Translations under genes and position numbers: made by a program
Shown here: one piece after another, positions 17,301 through 26,162 of the stretch
How positions within the stretch are numbered: the stretch's first letter is position 1
Layout: each line of letters begins with the position of its first letter
Notes under the pieces: generated by a model
Databases searched by the model: none
The model's input: the letters and a program-made list of their open reading frames with translations, nothing else
What the model was told of the DNA's origin: nothing
Origin: Arthrobacter cupressi
GTDB lineage: Bacteria > Actinomycetota > Actinomycetes > Actinomycetales > Micrococcaceae
Assembly (NCBI RefSeq): GCF_900099975.1
Contig: NZ_FNEI01000001.1
Span: forward strand, 186,001-250,000
Direction: 5' to 3'
DNA: 64,000 nucleotides

Positions 17301-17927
17301 GAGGAAGCGTTCGCGGCGCTCCCTGAAGACCGGGAGGATGTCCGCCAGTACATGGTCGCTGTGGGCACCGGTGCCCAGCACGAGCGTGACCGTGGGGTCG
17401 GGGGTGATGCCGGCCTTGAGGAGTTGATCTGCGTAGGCGGCCAGCTGCAGCAGTGCGGTGACCTTGGCGTGCCGGGCCAGCTTGGTGTCGAAGACTGCAT
17501 AGCCGTCCCCGCGCTTCACCAGGAAGTCCGAGCGCCCGTGGAAGGTGCCGTCGAAGAACGCCGCCTGGAACACGATGTCCGCCCCGGACCGCAGGGCACC
17601 CATCGACTCCTCGTGCTTGGCCCGCAGGGTGGCGCGGTCCATCGCCTGGGCGGGAACGACGTCGTACACGCCCCGTCCCGTATCCGGATCCCACGTGCCG
17701 AATTCCGTGATGAACGCATCCAGGACCTTGTGTTCGTGGATGTCCCCGAGTGCCGCGGCGCGCTCCAGCATGGGGTCCTTCGCGAAACCCGCCGGCGCGC
17801 TGCGGCCGAGCTTCTCGTCGAGCGTCCGCAGCACCTGGTATTCGCAGGTAGCCGCTGCCACGAGGTCGCTGGCCGAAAAGACCAGGTCCTGAGGCTGGCC
17901 GGCGGTCTCCGGATCGAGAAAGAACAT
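14337..17927 (-). CDS. TM0106-family RecB-like nuclease fused to SF1 helicase
   Basis: A 1196-residue multidomain DNA enzyme. Residues 1-240 form a RecB/Cas4-like nuclease: H65, D134, D147-x-K149 (FDTK) and QLAAYAD at 161-167. C28 with C232-x2-C235-x2-C238 looks like the iron-sulfur cluster cysteines of AddB/Dna2/Cas4-type nucleases. A central RNase H-like region (FFDFEGDP, NEYDCLST) follows. From about 790 an SF1 helicase has GPPGTGKT (about 817), DEAGQFS, GDPQQLPQ, VDKFQGQE and SRNRINVAVSRGQ. This domain order is that of the TM0106 family, thought to act in recombination, repair or defence. ATG start, normal length, all motifs intact. Confidence 0.9.
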   Translation of the reverse strand: MFFLDPETAGQPQDLVFSASDLVAAATCEYQVLRTLDEKLGRSAPAGFAKDPMLERAAALGDIHEHKVLDAFITEFGTWDPDTGRGVYDVVPAQAMDRATLRAKHEESMGALRSGADIVFQAAFFDGTFHGRSDFLVKRGDGYAVFDTKLARHAKVTALLQLAAYADQLLKAGITPDPTVTLVLGTGAHSDHVLADILPVFRERRERFLAMAASHLADTGLVGWGDPRYTACGRCDYCAEQVLLHRDLLMVAGMRAGRRKKLIESGITTIDHLAAAPAAGDATFLRLREQARLQTGTGTPDGTVNYTDKSGDAKSVSYTVLPENTLGRLPAPDPGDIFFDFEGDPLWQDSAGVWGLEYLFGVVENPVDGGTPVFRPFWAHSRAGEGKAFRDFLDYVAKRRASYPGMHIYHYAAYEKTALRKLSLSHVTGEAAVDDLLREGVLVDLYDTVRHSLRISENSYSIKKLEPLYMGKHLRSGDVTDAGASVVAYANYCTARDNGQSEAAAAILASISDYNEYDCLSTLELRNWLLGLAAERSIGVGTAVPEPPIEAAPDTAGYEAAPEEAALLEYLGSLPEDELQSNDARAIALVAAAVGYHRREDKQYWWGHFDLLEKPVSEWEDTRDVFVAESVEVLQDWAKPGPRKNPVRTIRLTGRAAEGSDFGPGRTFFRMYAPPLPGCLQEKDGASGRQSALGRSGWAGTEVIESGGADGLDTVVIAERLPRGAAEFPELPFALAPDRPIPTDGQKAALAHLASSLREALPEWPRDPALDLLRRRPPKLRTLDTLPAVAPGPDGYIDAITATVAELDRSCLAVQGPPGTGKTHVGSHVVARLVAQGWKVGVVAQSHAVVEHMLCAAVEKAGVDPRRVAKEVKHDDQLPWQQRGKADVERLIAAPGGALIGGTAWTMTGNGVPPGSLDLLVIDEAGQFSLANTMAVSRAAQRLLLLGDPQQLPQVTQGKHPEPVDESALGWLSDGHHTLPPELGYFLATSWRMHPALCAAVSELSYDGRLHAAPPASARHLEGFPPGIDCVYVPHRGNSTSSPEEAAEVVRQVRAHLGLRWDDPGDVPGSRPLGEQDVLVVAAYNAQVQLIRFELRAAGLGNVRVGTVDKFQGQEAPVVIVSMAASAAGELPRGMEFLLSRNRINVAVSRGQWRAVVVRSPELSNYLPARPEGLEQLGGFIGLCQRGVGQRAARTV

Positions 17928-18025
17928 TGCGCCCCCAGGCCGTCAAGCTGAGTCGGTTGAACTAATGAGGCCAAGCTATCAGCGGGGGCTGACATTTCCG
18001 CGCGGGGCCCTCGGGGCGACGCTTA

Positions 18026-18072
18026 CGACGGCGGCACCGCACCTTCCGGGAAGAAGGTGGGTGCCGCCGTCG
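18026..18072 (-). terminator. hairpin downstream of the metalloprotease gene
   Basis: CGACGGCGGCACC-type arms of about 13 bp (18026 onward and ending 18072) enclose an inner smaller stem. It lies just past the protease stop on its coding strand, in the 178-bp gap before the TM0106 gene start. Confidence 0.5.
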
Positions 18073-18105
18073 CGGGCTGTGCCATGCCGCCCAGGCAGGG
18101 ACGCT

Positions 18106-20418
18106 CTACTTGGTGCCCTTCCGCGGGGCCCTGCGGGACTTGGGAGCCGCTTTCTCCTCCGCCACCGGCACCATCAGGTCCCGGACCTCCGCCACCACGC
18201 TCGGGTTCGCGCCGCGCTCGCCGAGGTCCTTCGCCAGGGTTTCCACCTCGGCGTTCGCGGCCTCAGCGTTGTCCGCGGCCAGGTGCAGCCCGGCACGGAA
18301 CTGGACAAGGTCCCGGTACGCGAGGTTTGCAGACGGCGTTCCGGCCGCCTGGTAGCGCTCCAGCCCGGGATCCGTGAGGGCCAGAGCCCGCTCCGGGTCC
18401 GCGCTGTGGCTCTTGACCATGGTGCGGTGTTCGCGCCTGTAGAAGTCGTCGCCCACGGACTGCGCGACGGCGGTGGCGGCCTTGACGCCCAAGGGCTCGC
18501 CGGTGAAGCGCTCGGCTGCCTCCGTGAGGGCATCCAGCCCCTTGCTCAGGTACGGCGACATGGATCCTTCGAAGGCGAGGGTGAGCCCCACCTCCCGGTT
18601 GAAGAACTCCGGCGCGAAACGGTCCTCTTCCTTCGTTACCGGGAATCCGACCCGCAGCGGGAAGGTGTTGGACGCCTGCAGCACGCCCTCGCTGCTGTAG
18701 ACCACCCGCACCAGGTATTGGCCGGGCTCGTCGAACACGAAGCCGCCGGTGCTGTAGGCCAGCTGGACAAGTTCGCTGAAGCGATCCTCGCCTTCGGTGC
18801 CGCCGGCGTCCGCCGCCGGGCCCAGCGTGACGGGCTCGGGAATGCCGTAGTAGCAGACCACCGATTCATGCAGCACGGTGGTGCCGTTGGGCTTCTGCAC
18901 GTACACGGTGGTGTTGCCGTAGCGCGGGTCCAGGCGCCGGTCCAGCACTAGGGGCGCGTCGCCGGTGTTCCGCAGCCGGAACTCCAGTGCCACTGGTTCC
19001 ATGAAATCGAAGTGGCTCTTGCCGGTCACGGTCAGTTCCACATCGCTGCCGGGGCCGGAGACCGTCATGGCCCCGGCCGGGGATTCCAGGTGCCCGCCCG
19101 ACGCCCACGGGTCCCCGCCCATGATCACCGAGGCGCGGTCGCCATGGCGCATGTGCAGGAGTTCATCGTCGTCGAACCGGAAGCGGAAGTTCGCCCAGAA
19201 CTGGTCCGCGCCGTTGCGTTGGTCATAGCGCCAGTCGTAGTTCATCCAGGACAGCGAATCCGGGCGGGCCTTGTCCCACGAATGCAGGAAATTGAAGGCG
19301 TGCCCGGCCTCGTGCACCCACGTGTAGAGGTAGTGGCGCTGGGCCCAGGCCTGGTCCTGGGTGGCGGGGGTTCCCGCCACCAGGTTCGTGAACCAGGAAT
19401 GGTTGCGGAACACGGCGAAGCCCTGGCGGTCGGGTCCGCGGCCGGCCCCGCCAAAGCCGGCGGCGGCGTCGAACATGATGCCTCCCACGCCCGCGCTGTC
19501 GAACAAGCCGGCCTGCATTCCCCAGAGGTTCCAGGCCGGCCAGCCCGACGTGAAGCGGCTGAAGGAGGTCTCCATGGCGTCGTGGAGTTCGCCGACGTTC
19601 CAGGACACAAAGGCAGGGGCGCTGTCGTCGATCACCGTGTGCACGGCGTCGACCCGCAGGTCGATGCCGGTGTCCCGATAAGTGGTGCCGAGGTCCAGGG
19701 TGCGCGCGGCAAGGTCCGCGGGGCGGTTGTTGTGGCTGTGGGTGTTGTAGGACGGGGCCTTGGGGTCCACGTCCACGGAGCTGCAGAAGTCCATTTCCAG
19801 GTTTACGTCCCGGAAGCAGTCAGACTTGTACGCGCAGCTGTACGCGGCCTCCGGGGTGCCGCCCACTGTGAAGACCACGTTGGCGGGGTTGATGGCGCCG
19901 AAGAACCAGCCCACGGAAATGTCCACAGTGGTGGGCGGGTGGACGCCCTGCCAAAAGCGGACGGTGCCGCTGATTCGCACCCGGCAACGGGACCAGGTGA
20001 CTACGGGTTTGTCCACGATCCAGGATTCCAGGTACGTGGTGACCAGCTGGAAGCGGCCCCCGATCCGCACGAAACGCTTCGTATAGATATCCCCGCTGAT
20101 CCTGTTCAGTACCGGGGATTCGGCATTGTTCCGCCGGTCGATGTCCAGGCGCAGGTCCAGGGACTTGCCGATCAGCGCGCTGCCGGCCTGGTTTCCTTCA
20201 TAGCGTCCGCTGATGGCCGCGTTCCGCCAGCACCGCCACCAGTCATGGTCCGGCGGCAGCGGCATGGGGCCGGGCTGCGGGAAGGGGATGGGACCGGGCA
20301 GCGGCACGGGTCCGGGAAGCGGGATTGGGCCCGGAAGGGGCGACGGCGGCAAAGGTACCGGAAGGGGGTTGTCGGGATTGGGCGTGTAGGACGGATCGGG
20401 CATGTTGGGGGTGTCCAT
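18106..20418 (-). CDS. metzincin-like zinc metalloprotease with proline-rich N-terminus
   Basis: A 770-residue protein I cannot assign to a named family. Residues 18-55 are a proline-rich tract of PLPGP repeats. The zinc site is H369-E-x-x-H373-x5-H379 (HEAGHAFNFLH), the metzincin spacing, though the usual glycine after the second histidine is asparagine; a methionine in SVIMGG further on could be the Met-turn. Residues about 430-580 look like beta-sandwich domains; the C-terminal 150 residues are helical and end in a lysine/arginine-rich tail. There is no signal peptide or membrane segment, so it should be cytoplasmic or exported by another route. ATG 20418 is chosen because the longer frame upstream lacks protein character. 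Confidence 0.75.
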   Translation of the reverse strand: MDTPNMPDPSYTPNPDNPLPVPLPPSPLPGPIPLPGPVPLPGPIPFPQPGPMPLPPDHDWWRCWRNAAISGRYEGNQAGSALIGKSLDLRLDIDRRNNAESPVLNRISGDIYTKRFVRIGGRFQLVTTYLESWIVDKPVVTWSRCRVRISGTVRFWQGVHPPTTVDISVGWFFGAINPANVVFTVGGTPEAAYSCAYKSDCFRDVNLEMDFCSSVDVDPKAPSYNTHSHNNRPADLAARTLDLGTTYRDTGIDLRVDAVHTVIDDSAPAFVSWNVGELHDAMETSFSRFTSGWPAWNLWGMQAGLFDSAGVGGIMFDAAAGFGGAGRGPDRQGFAVFRNHSWFTNLVAGTPATQDQAWAQRHYLYTWVHEAGHAFNFLHSWDKARPDSLSWMNYDWRYDQRNGADQFWANFRFRFDDDELLHMRHGDRASVIMGGDPWASGGHLESPAGAMTVSGPGSDVELTVTGKSHFDFMEPVALEFRLRNTGDAPLVLDRRLDPRYGNTTVYVQKPNGTTVLHESVVCYYGIPEPVTLGPAADAGGTEGEDRFSELVQLAYSTGGFVFDEPGQYLVRVVYSSEGVLQASNTFPLRVGFPVTKEEDRFAPEFFNREVGLTLAFEGSMSPYLSKGLDALTEAAERFTGEPLGVKAATAVAQSVGDDFYRREHRTMVKSHSADPERALALTDPGLERYQAAGTPSANLAYRDLVQFRAGLHLAADNAEAANAEVETLAKDLGERGANPSVVAEVRDLMVPVAEEKAAPKSRRAPRKGTK

Positions 20419-20758
20419 CGGGGGGTCTTTCTCGCGTGAATGCAGTGGAACGGAATCGTTCGCCGGGCGGCTTTGGCGGCGCGGCGGGCAACGGGAGCCC
20501 GGTGGGCGGGGCCAGGAAGGGGCCGGCGGAAAGACGGTCCAGAGCGAGGCGGTGCGAGTCGGTCGGTGTCCCCAGAAACAGTCAGAAGGTGGCCCGCGCC
20601 CCGAATCCGTGAGTACCAAGGGGAACAATACTCCAACGAATGGACTATTGAAATGGTGGGCTAGACCACGATACTTCGCACCCTGTGCAGGCGTACGCTG
20701 AAAACATCGGCGTTGGGGCCGGGGGTCCGCGTCGATACCCATCGATCAAGGAGGACTC
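20419..20758. other. 340-bp intergenic region between divergent protease and CBS genes
   Basis: No convincing gene. It separates the minus-strand protease from the plus-strand CBS protein and must carry both promoters. The best candidate is TTGAAA (20648-20653), 16 bp, GATACT (20670-20675), upstream of the CBS gene. Confidence 0.5.
20648..20675 (+). promoter_or_regulatory. possible sigma-A-type promoter of the CBS gene
   Basis: TTGAAA and GATACT separated by 16 bp, about 84 bp before the CBS start. The match to TTGACA/TATAAT is fair. Confidence 0.35.
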
Positions 20759-21196
20759 ATGAGTGTTGTACGCGAATTCATGACCACCGATGCCCAATGC
20801 GTTAAGGAAGATCAGTCGCTGCAGGATGCGGCCGTGATGATGCGCGATTTGGACTGTGGTTCCCTGCCGATCTGCGGTAATGACGGAAAGCTCAAGGGCT
20901 TCATTACGGACCGCGACATTGTGCTCAAGTGCGTCGCCGAAGGCTGGAACGCCAGCGAGAAGCGGGCCGCCGACCTTGCACAGGGAAAGCCCATCTGGAT
21001 TGACGCCGATGCCAGCATCGACGCCGCGATCGACCTGATGGAAAAGCACCAGGTGCGGCGCCTGCCGGTCATCACCGACCACAAGTTGGTAGGCATCATC
21101 AGCCAGGGCGACATCGCCAGAAACTACTCCGAGCAGCGCGTCGGTGAGATGGTGGAGCACATTTCCGCCAAGACCCCCATGACACCCATGGGCTGA
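20759..21196 (+). CDS. two-CBS-domain protein
   Basis: A 145-residue protein made only of a CBS pair (Bateman module): first CBS about 5-60 (DRDIVLKCV), second about 70-128 (VRRLPVITDHKLVGIISQGDIA). Such proteins bind adenine nucleotides or related ligands and often report energy state; no catalytic domain is attached. AAGGAGG lies 5 nt before the ATG, giving a strong start. A clear intrinsic terminator (21212-21243) follows, so it is monocistronic. Confidence 0.88.
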   Translation: MSVVREFMTTDAQCVKEDQSLQDAAVMMRDLDCGSLPICGNDGKLKGFITDRDIVLKCVAEGWNASEKRAADLAQGKPIWIDADASIDAAIDLMEKHQVRRLPVITDHKLVGIISQGDIARNYSEQRVGEMVEHISAKTPMTPMG

Positions 21197-21211
21197 CGAA
21201 ACACCGGTTCG

Positions 21212-21243
21212 GGCACCGTGGCGGACGCGCCGCGGTGCCTTTT
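21212..21243 (+). terminator. intrinsic terminator of the CBS gene
   Basis: A 12-bp stem (one G-T wobble) with a GACG loop followed by TTTT, 15 nt after the stop. Confidence 0.8.
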
Positions 21244-21271
21244 AGTGCCCGGTCTTTTCCAGGGCCCGGCC

Positions 21272-21313
21272 GGCGTCTGAGGAAGGGCGTCTGAGGAAGG
21301 GCGTCCGAGGAAG
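21272..21313. repeat. 14-bp tandem repeat, three copies
   Basis: GGCGTCTGAGGAAG occurs three times head-to-tail (the third with one change), immediately next to the stop of the minus-strand gene at 21314. Confidence 0.8.
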
Positions 21314-21610
21314 CTAGAGGAACGCCTCGCGTCCCGTGCCCTCGCGCAGCACCAGTTCGCCGTCCTCAACCGAAGCCAACAGGCTCTTCGGCCGGCCGTG
21401 AACGGTGATCGCAGCGGACATTTCCCTCGAGGGAATCTCGACGCCGACCGTCGCCCCCTTGGCGGGCAGTTCCACGGAGATTTCGGCAGCCATCCCCAGC
21501 AGCATCTTTGTGGACGCGCCGGGTTCGTGGTGGGCTTCCTTGCCGTTGACGGTGATGGTGACGTCGTCGCCGTCGAACCCGTCCTGGAGGATTACGAGCA
21601 ATTCCTGCAT
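21314..21610 (-). CDS. conserved-looking hypothetical protein
   Basis: A 98-residue acidic, soluble, beta-rich protein without cysteines, signal or membrane segments. AAGGGG precedes the ATG by about 7 nt, so translation is likely. Phrases such as [15 protein letters not shown] and VTGVEI-like strands suggest a small beta-sandwich or ubiquitin-like fold, but I do not recognise the family. It is divergent from tex (91 bp between starts). Confidence 0.65.
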   Translation of the reverse strand: MQELLVILQDGFDGDDVTITVNGKEAHHEPGASTKMLLGMAAEISVELPAKGATVGVEIPSREMSAAITVHGRPKSLLASVEDGELVLREGTGREAFL

Positions 21611-21701
21611 GGTGCGCCCCTTCCTCGCGGTGCCTTCCCACTACAGCACGCGGCGGTGCTTTTGGGTAGGGCAGCTGCCTTCGGTAGGGCAAACTGTCTT
21701 G

Positions 21702-24163
21702 GTGACTCACATTCCTTCCGGTACCGCAAACGCCGCATCGCCCGAGGCCGCCATCCACACACTCATCGCCGAGGAACTCGGCGTGAAAGCCTGGCAGGTC
21801 AAGGCCGCCGTCGAACTGCTCGACGCCGGCTCCACCGTGCCGTTCATCGCCCGTTACCGCAAGGAAGTCACGGGAACCCTGGACGACACCCAGCTACGCC
21901 AGCTGGAAGAGCGGCTGCGGTACCTGCGGGAACTGGAGGAGCGCAAGCGCACCGTCCTCGAGGCGATTGCCGCGCAGGGCAAGCTGACCGCCGGACTGGA
22001 GGCCGCCGTCGTCGCCGCGGACACCAAGGCCCGGCTCGAAGACATCTACCTGCCCTACAAGTCCAAGCGCCGCACCAAGGCGCAGATCGCCCGCGAAGCG
22101 GGCCTCGAACCGCTCGCCGACGCGCTGCTGGCCGATCCCGCACTCAGCCCCGAGGCCGAGGCCGCCAAGTACCTCAACGGCGAGCACGCGATCGACGACG
22201 CCACCGCCGCGCTCGCCGGGGCCCGGTCCATCCTGGTGGAGCGCGTCTCCCAGGACGCCGACCTCGCCGAAACCCTCCGCGAACGGCTGTGGACCCAGGG
22301 CAGCATGGTGTCCCGGGTGAAGAAGGGCATGGAGGCGCAGGGCCAGACTTCAAGGACTACTTCGAGTTCTCCCAGCTGCCCGCCAAGATGCCCGGCCACC
22401 GGGTACTCGCGCTGCTGCGCGGCGAGAAGGAAGACGTGCTGGAGCTGCAGCTCGCCGAGGCCGAACCGGCCGACGACGACGCCCTGGCCGCCGCGCGCAC
22501 CCGCTACGAGAACGCCGTGGCCGCCTGCCTCGGGGTCGCCGAGCGCGGCCGCCCCGCCGACAGCTGGCTGATGCAGACCGCCCAGATCGCGTGGCGCTCG
22601 AGAATCCTGGACCGGCTCGCGAACGACCTGCGCGGGCGGCTCTTCGCCCAGGCGGAGGACGAGGCCGTGCGCGTCTTCGCCGCCAACCTCCGCGACGTGC
22701 TGTTGGCCGCGCCCGCGGGCAACCGCGCCACGCTGGGCCTGGACCCGGGGCTGCGTACCGGGGTCAAGGTGGCCGTCGTCGATGGCACCGGCAAGGTGGT
22801 GGCCACGGACACCGTCTACCCGCACGCCCCCGCGAAGAAGTGGGATGAGGCCCTGGCGACCCTTTCGCGGCTGGTGGCGCAGCACGGCGTCGAGCTCGTC
22901 GCGATCGGCAACGGCACCGCCTCGCGTGAAACGGACAAGCTGGCCGGGGAACTCATCAAGTCCCTCAAGGCGTCGGGCGGACCGGCGCTGCAGAAGCTGG
23001 TGGTCTCCGAAGCCGGGGCGTCCGTGTACTCGGCGTCCGCGCTCGCCGCCGCCGAACTGCCCGGCATGGACGTCTCCCTGCGCGGGGCCGTGTCCATCGC
23101 GCGGCGCCTGCAGGACCCGCTGGCGGAACTGGTGAAGATCGAGCCGAAGTCGATCGGCGTGGGGCAGTACCAGCACGACGTCACCGCAGCGAAACTGGAC
23201 CGCTCCCTGGACGCCGTGGTGGAGGACTGCGTGAACGCCGTCGGAGTGGACCTGAACACGGCCTCGCCCGCGCTGCTGAGCCGGGTGGCCGGCGTCGGTC
23301 CTCTGCTGAGCGAGAACATTGTGGCCTACCGGAACGAGAACGGGCCGTTCAGCAAGCGTGCCGAGTTGAAGAAGGTGCCACGGCTGGGCGCCAAGGCCTT
23401 CGAACAGTGCGCCGGCTTCCTGCGGATCAGCGGGGGAGCCGAGCCGCTGGACGCCTCCAGTGTGCATCCCGAGGCGTACTCCGTGGCCCGGAAGATCCTG
23501 ACCGCCGCCGCTTCTTCGGCCTCACCCGTGTCCGCGCTGGATCCGCAGGCCTTCGTGGAGGGCAGTTTCGGTGTGCCGACCGTGCGGGACATCATGGCCG
23601 AACTCGAGAAACCCGGCCGCGACCCGCGCCCTGCGTTCGTGGCTGCGAGCTTCTCCGAGGGGGTCGAGAAGATCTCGGACCTGTTGCCGGGAATGGTCCT
23701 GGAAGGCACCGTCACCAACGTGGCCGCGTTCGGCGCGTTCGTGGACGTCGGGGTGCACCAGGACGGGCTGGTCCACGTCTCGGCAATGTCCAACAAGTTC
23801 GTCTCCGACCCGCGCGAAGTGGTGAAGTCCGGCCAGGTGGTGCGGGTAAAGGTGCTTGAGGCCGACCCGGAGCGGAAGCGGATCTCGCTGACGCTACGGC
23901 TCGACGACGAACCCGGGGTTGGCGGGGCTGGTCGTGCTGGTGGGGGTCGTCAGGGTGGAGGTGCCCGTCCGGGCGGCGCTGGTGGGCAGCGTAGTGGCGG
24001 CCAGGAGCGCGGCGGACAGGACCGAGGGGGCCAGGACCGCCAAGGACAGCGTGGCGGCCAGCGGGGTCGCAAGCAGCAGGGCGGTAACCAGCAGGGCCGG
24101 CCGGCGCTGGCGGCCGATACGGCGTTGGCGGAAGCCCTTCGTCGGGCCGGACTGGCCAAGTAG
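21702..24163 (+). pseudogene. tex: Tex-family RNA-binding transcription accessory protein, interrupted by a frameshift
   Basis: The Tex N-terminal domain reads from GTG 21702 ([29 protein letters not shown] start) to about 22343 in one frame. The rest, from [10 protein letters not shown] on (about 22345), continues in another frame to the stop at 24163: YqgF/RNase H-like domain ([14 protein letters not shown]), helix-hairpin-helix domain and S1 domain ([19 protein letters not shown]). The break lies at 22341-22350, where one missing C would restore the family sequence [11 protein letters not shown]. The residues on both sides are well conserved, so this is a recent mutation or a sequencing error. 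The C-terminal 75 residues are a Gly/Gln/Arg-rich tail with GGQxRGGQ repeats. A strong terminator follows. Confidence 0.85.
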
Positions 24164-24195
24164 ACCCACTGAATAGCCCAAATCGAGCAGCACCC

Positions 24196-24242
24196 AAGTG
24201 GGGGAGGAACGTCGGCACGACGCTCCTCCCCACTTGCTTTTC
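24196..24242 (+). terminator. intrinsic terminator of tex
   Basis: A long near-perfect stem (AAGTGGGG... pairing with ...CCCCACTT) followed by GCTTTT, 33 nt past the tex stop. Confidence 0.8.
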
Positions 24243-24327
24243 CAAGCACTGCCCCGACCTCGGCGAGTCGGCCGGACACGCCGGGGATTTCCGCGGCCCG
24301 AGCAGAGCAAGCGGGATGGAACGCGCC

Positions 24328-24333
24328 TAAAGT
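24328..24333 (+). promoter_or_regulatory. -10 box of leaderless gamma-glutamyltransferase transcript
   Basis: TAAAGT lies 6 nt before ATG 24340; no ribosome-binding site is present, consistent with a leaderless mRNA. Confidence 0.45.
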
Positions 24334-24339
24334 GTGCCA

Positions 24340-26148
24340 ATGAGCTTCACGAGACCCGTCGCTTTCACCACCCGGCCAACACTGCGGGGCACGTTCGGCA
24401 TGGCGGCGTCCACGCACTGGCTGGCTACGGCCACCGCCCAGGCCGTCCTGGAACGCGGCGGCAATGCTTTCGATGCCGCAGTAGCCTCCGCCTTCGTGCT
24501 GCATGTCGTGGAGCCGCACCTCAACGGCCCGGGCGGCGACCTGACCGCGGTCTTCAGCACCGCCGTCGAACCCGGAAAACCGGTGGTCCTCATGGGGCAG
24601 GGCCCTGCACCGCAAGGGGCCACGGTGGAGCATTACCGGGCTGAAGGTCTCAGCCTTGTCCCCGGAACGGGGGCCCTCGCCGCGGCCGTTCCGGGCGCCG
24701 TCGACGCCTGGCTCCTGCTGCTGCGGGACCACGGCAGCTGGGAACTGGCCGAGGTGCTGGACTTCGCCATCCGCTACGCGCGCGACGGTCATCCCGTGCT
24801 GGCGAGGGTCGGGGCCACAATCGCCTCCGTGGCGGGGCTGTTCCGGGACTACTGGCCGAGCTCCGCGGAGCTGTGGATGCCGGGCGGCCGGATTCCGGAG
24901 GAAGGCGAACTGATCGGCAACGCCGCCTATGCCCGGACCCTGCAGAGGCTGGTCCAGGCCGGTGCCGGGCTCGGCGAGACGGACGGCACTGCGGCCCACA
25001 CCCGCGAGGCGAGGATCGACGCCGCCCGCCGGGAATGGCGCGAAGGCTTCGTGGCCCGCGCCATGGTGGAATCCGTCCAGACGCCGCACCGCCATTCGAG
25101 CGGCACGGATCACCGCGGCGTTCTGGCCCTGACAGACCTGGCTGGATTCAGTGCAGGCTATGAGGCGCCGGCTACCTTGGAGTTCCGGGGCCACACGATT
25201 GCCAAGACCGGTCCATGGGGCCAGGGCCCGGCGCTGCTGCAGACCCTGGCCATCCTGGACGGTTTCGACGACGCGCACCTGGACCCGTCCACCGAACTCG
25301 GCGCCCACACGATCCTGGAGGCGATGAAGCTCGCGCTCGCCGACCGGGAAGCCTACTACGGCGACGGCGACGTGCCCCTGGCGGAACTCCTCTCGCCGGA
25401 ATACGCGGTGTCCCGGCGGGCGCTGATCAGCGAAACTGCATCCCTTGAGTTCCGGCCGGGCCACCTCACGGGACACGAGCCCTACATTCCCGCACTCCGC
25501 ACCGAAGGCGCCACAGAGGCCGGGACCGGGGAGCCCACCGTGTCTCCCTCGGGTGAGACCCGCGGCGACACCTGCCATCTGGACGTCGTGGACCGCTGGG
25601 GCAACATGGTGTCGGCCACTCCTTCCGGAGGCTGGCTGCAGTCCTCGCCGGCCATCGCGGAGCTGGGGTTTTGCCTGGGGACGCGCCTGCAGACGACCTG
25701 GCTGGAGCCCGGCACGCCGTCCACCCTGACGCCCGGCAAGCGGCCGCGCACCACGCTCACCCCGACCCTCGTGCTGCGTGACGGTGCCGCCGTGTCGGCG
25801 CTTGGCTCACCCGGCGGAGACCAGCAGGACCAATGGCAGCTGCTGTACCTGCTGCGGACCATCGTGGGCGGGTACTCGCCACAACAGGCGATCGACGCGC
25901 CCGCGTTCCACACCACGTCCATGCCCGGATCGTTCTGGCCGCGGACCTGGGAGCCGGGCGGCGCCGTCGTCGAGGACCGGCTGGGCGGGGAGGTGATCGC
26001 GGGACTCGAACGCCGCGGCCACCGGATCACCCGTGCGGGGGACTGGGCGCTGGGACGGCTGTCCGCCGTCGTGCGCGATCCCCGAACCGGGGTGCTGCAG
26101 GCGGCCGCGAACCCGCGCGGCGCGCAGGGGTATGCGGCCGGGCGGTAG
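24340..26148 (+). CDS. gamma-glutamyltransferase family protein (Ntn-hydrolase)
   Basis: A 602-residue GGT-fold protein. The N-terminal NGPGGDL motif, the nucleophile threonine in RGDTCHLDVVDRWGN (about residue 410, where the proenzyme is expected to cleave itself) and the SGGW and GSPGGDQQ segments fit the family. There is no signal peptide, unlike classical periplasmic or secreted GGTs, so it probably acts in the cytoplasm, as in the oxamate-amidohydrolase or cephalosporin-acylase-like branch. The exact substrate cannot be told. ATG 24340 is preferred over GTG 24334 because a TAAAGT box sits 6 nt before it. Confidence 0.88.
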   Translation: MSFTRPVAFTTRPTLRGTFGMAASTHWLATATAQAVLERGGNAFDAAVASAFVLHVVEPHLNGPGGDLTAVFSTAVEPGKPVVLMGQGPAPQGATVEHYRAEGLSLVPGTGALAAAVPGAVDAWLLLLRDHGSWELAEVLDFAIRYARDGHPVLARVGATIASVAGLFRDYWPSSAELWMPGGRIPEEGELIGNAAYARTLQRLVQAGAGLGETDGTAAHTREARIDAARREWREGFVARAMVESVQTPHRHSSGTDHRGVLALTDLAGFSAGYEAPATLEFRGHTIAKTGPWGQGPALLQTLAILDGFDDAHLDPSTELGAHTILEAMKLALADREAYYGDGDVPLAELLSPEYAVSRRALISETASLEFRPGHLTGHEPYIPALRTEGATEAGTGEPTVSPSGETRGDTCHLDVVDRWGNMVSATPSGGWLQSSPAIAELGFCLGTRLQTTWLEPGTPSTLTPGKRPRTTLTPTLVLRDGAAVSALGSPGGDQQDQWQLLYLLRTIVGGYSPQQAIDAPAFHTTSMPGSFWPRTWEPGGAVVEDRLGGEVIAGLERRGHRITRAGDWALGRLSAVVRDPRTGVLQAAANPRGAQGYAAGR

Positions 26149-26162
26149 CGGTTTACTCGTTG

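Noticed and set aside
14823..17951. 1042-codon open frame on the plus strand, antisense to the TM0106-family gene
   Set aside because: It mirrors a gene with all helicase and nuclease motifs; its own translation has no recognisable domain and reflects the high-GC codon bias.
22055..23467. 470-codon minus-strand frame inside tex
   Set aside because: Antisense shadow; the plus strand encodes conserved Tex domains.
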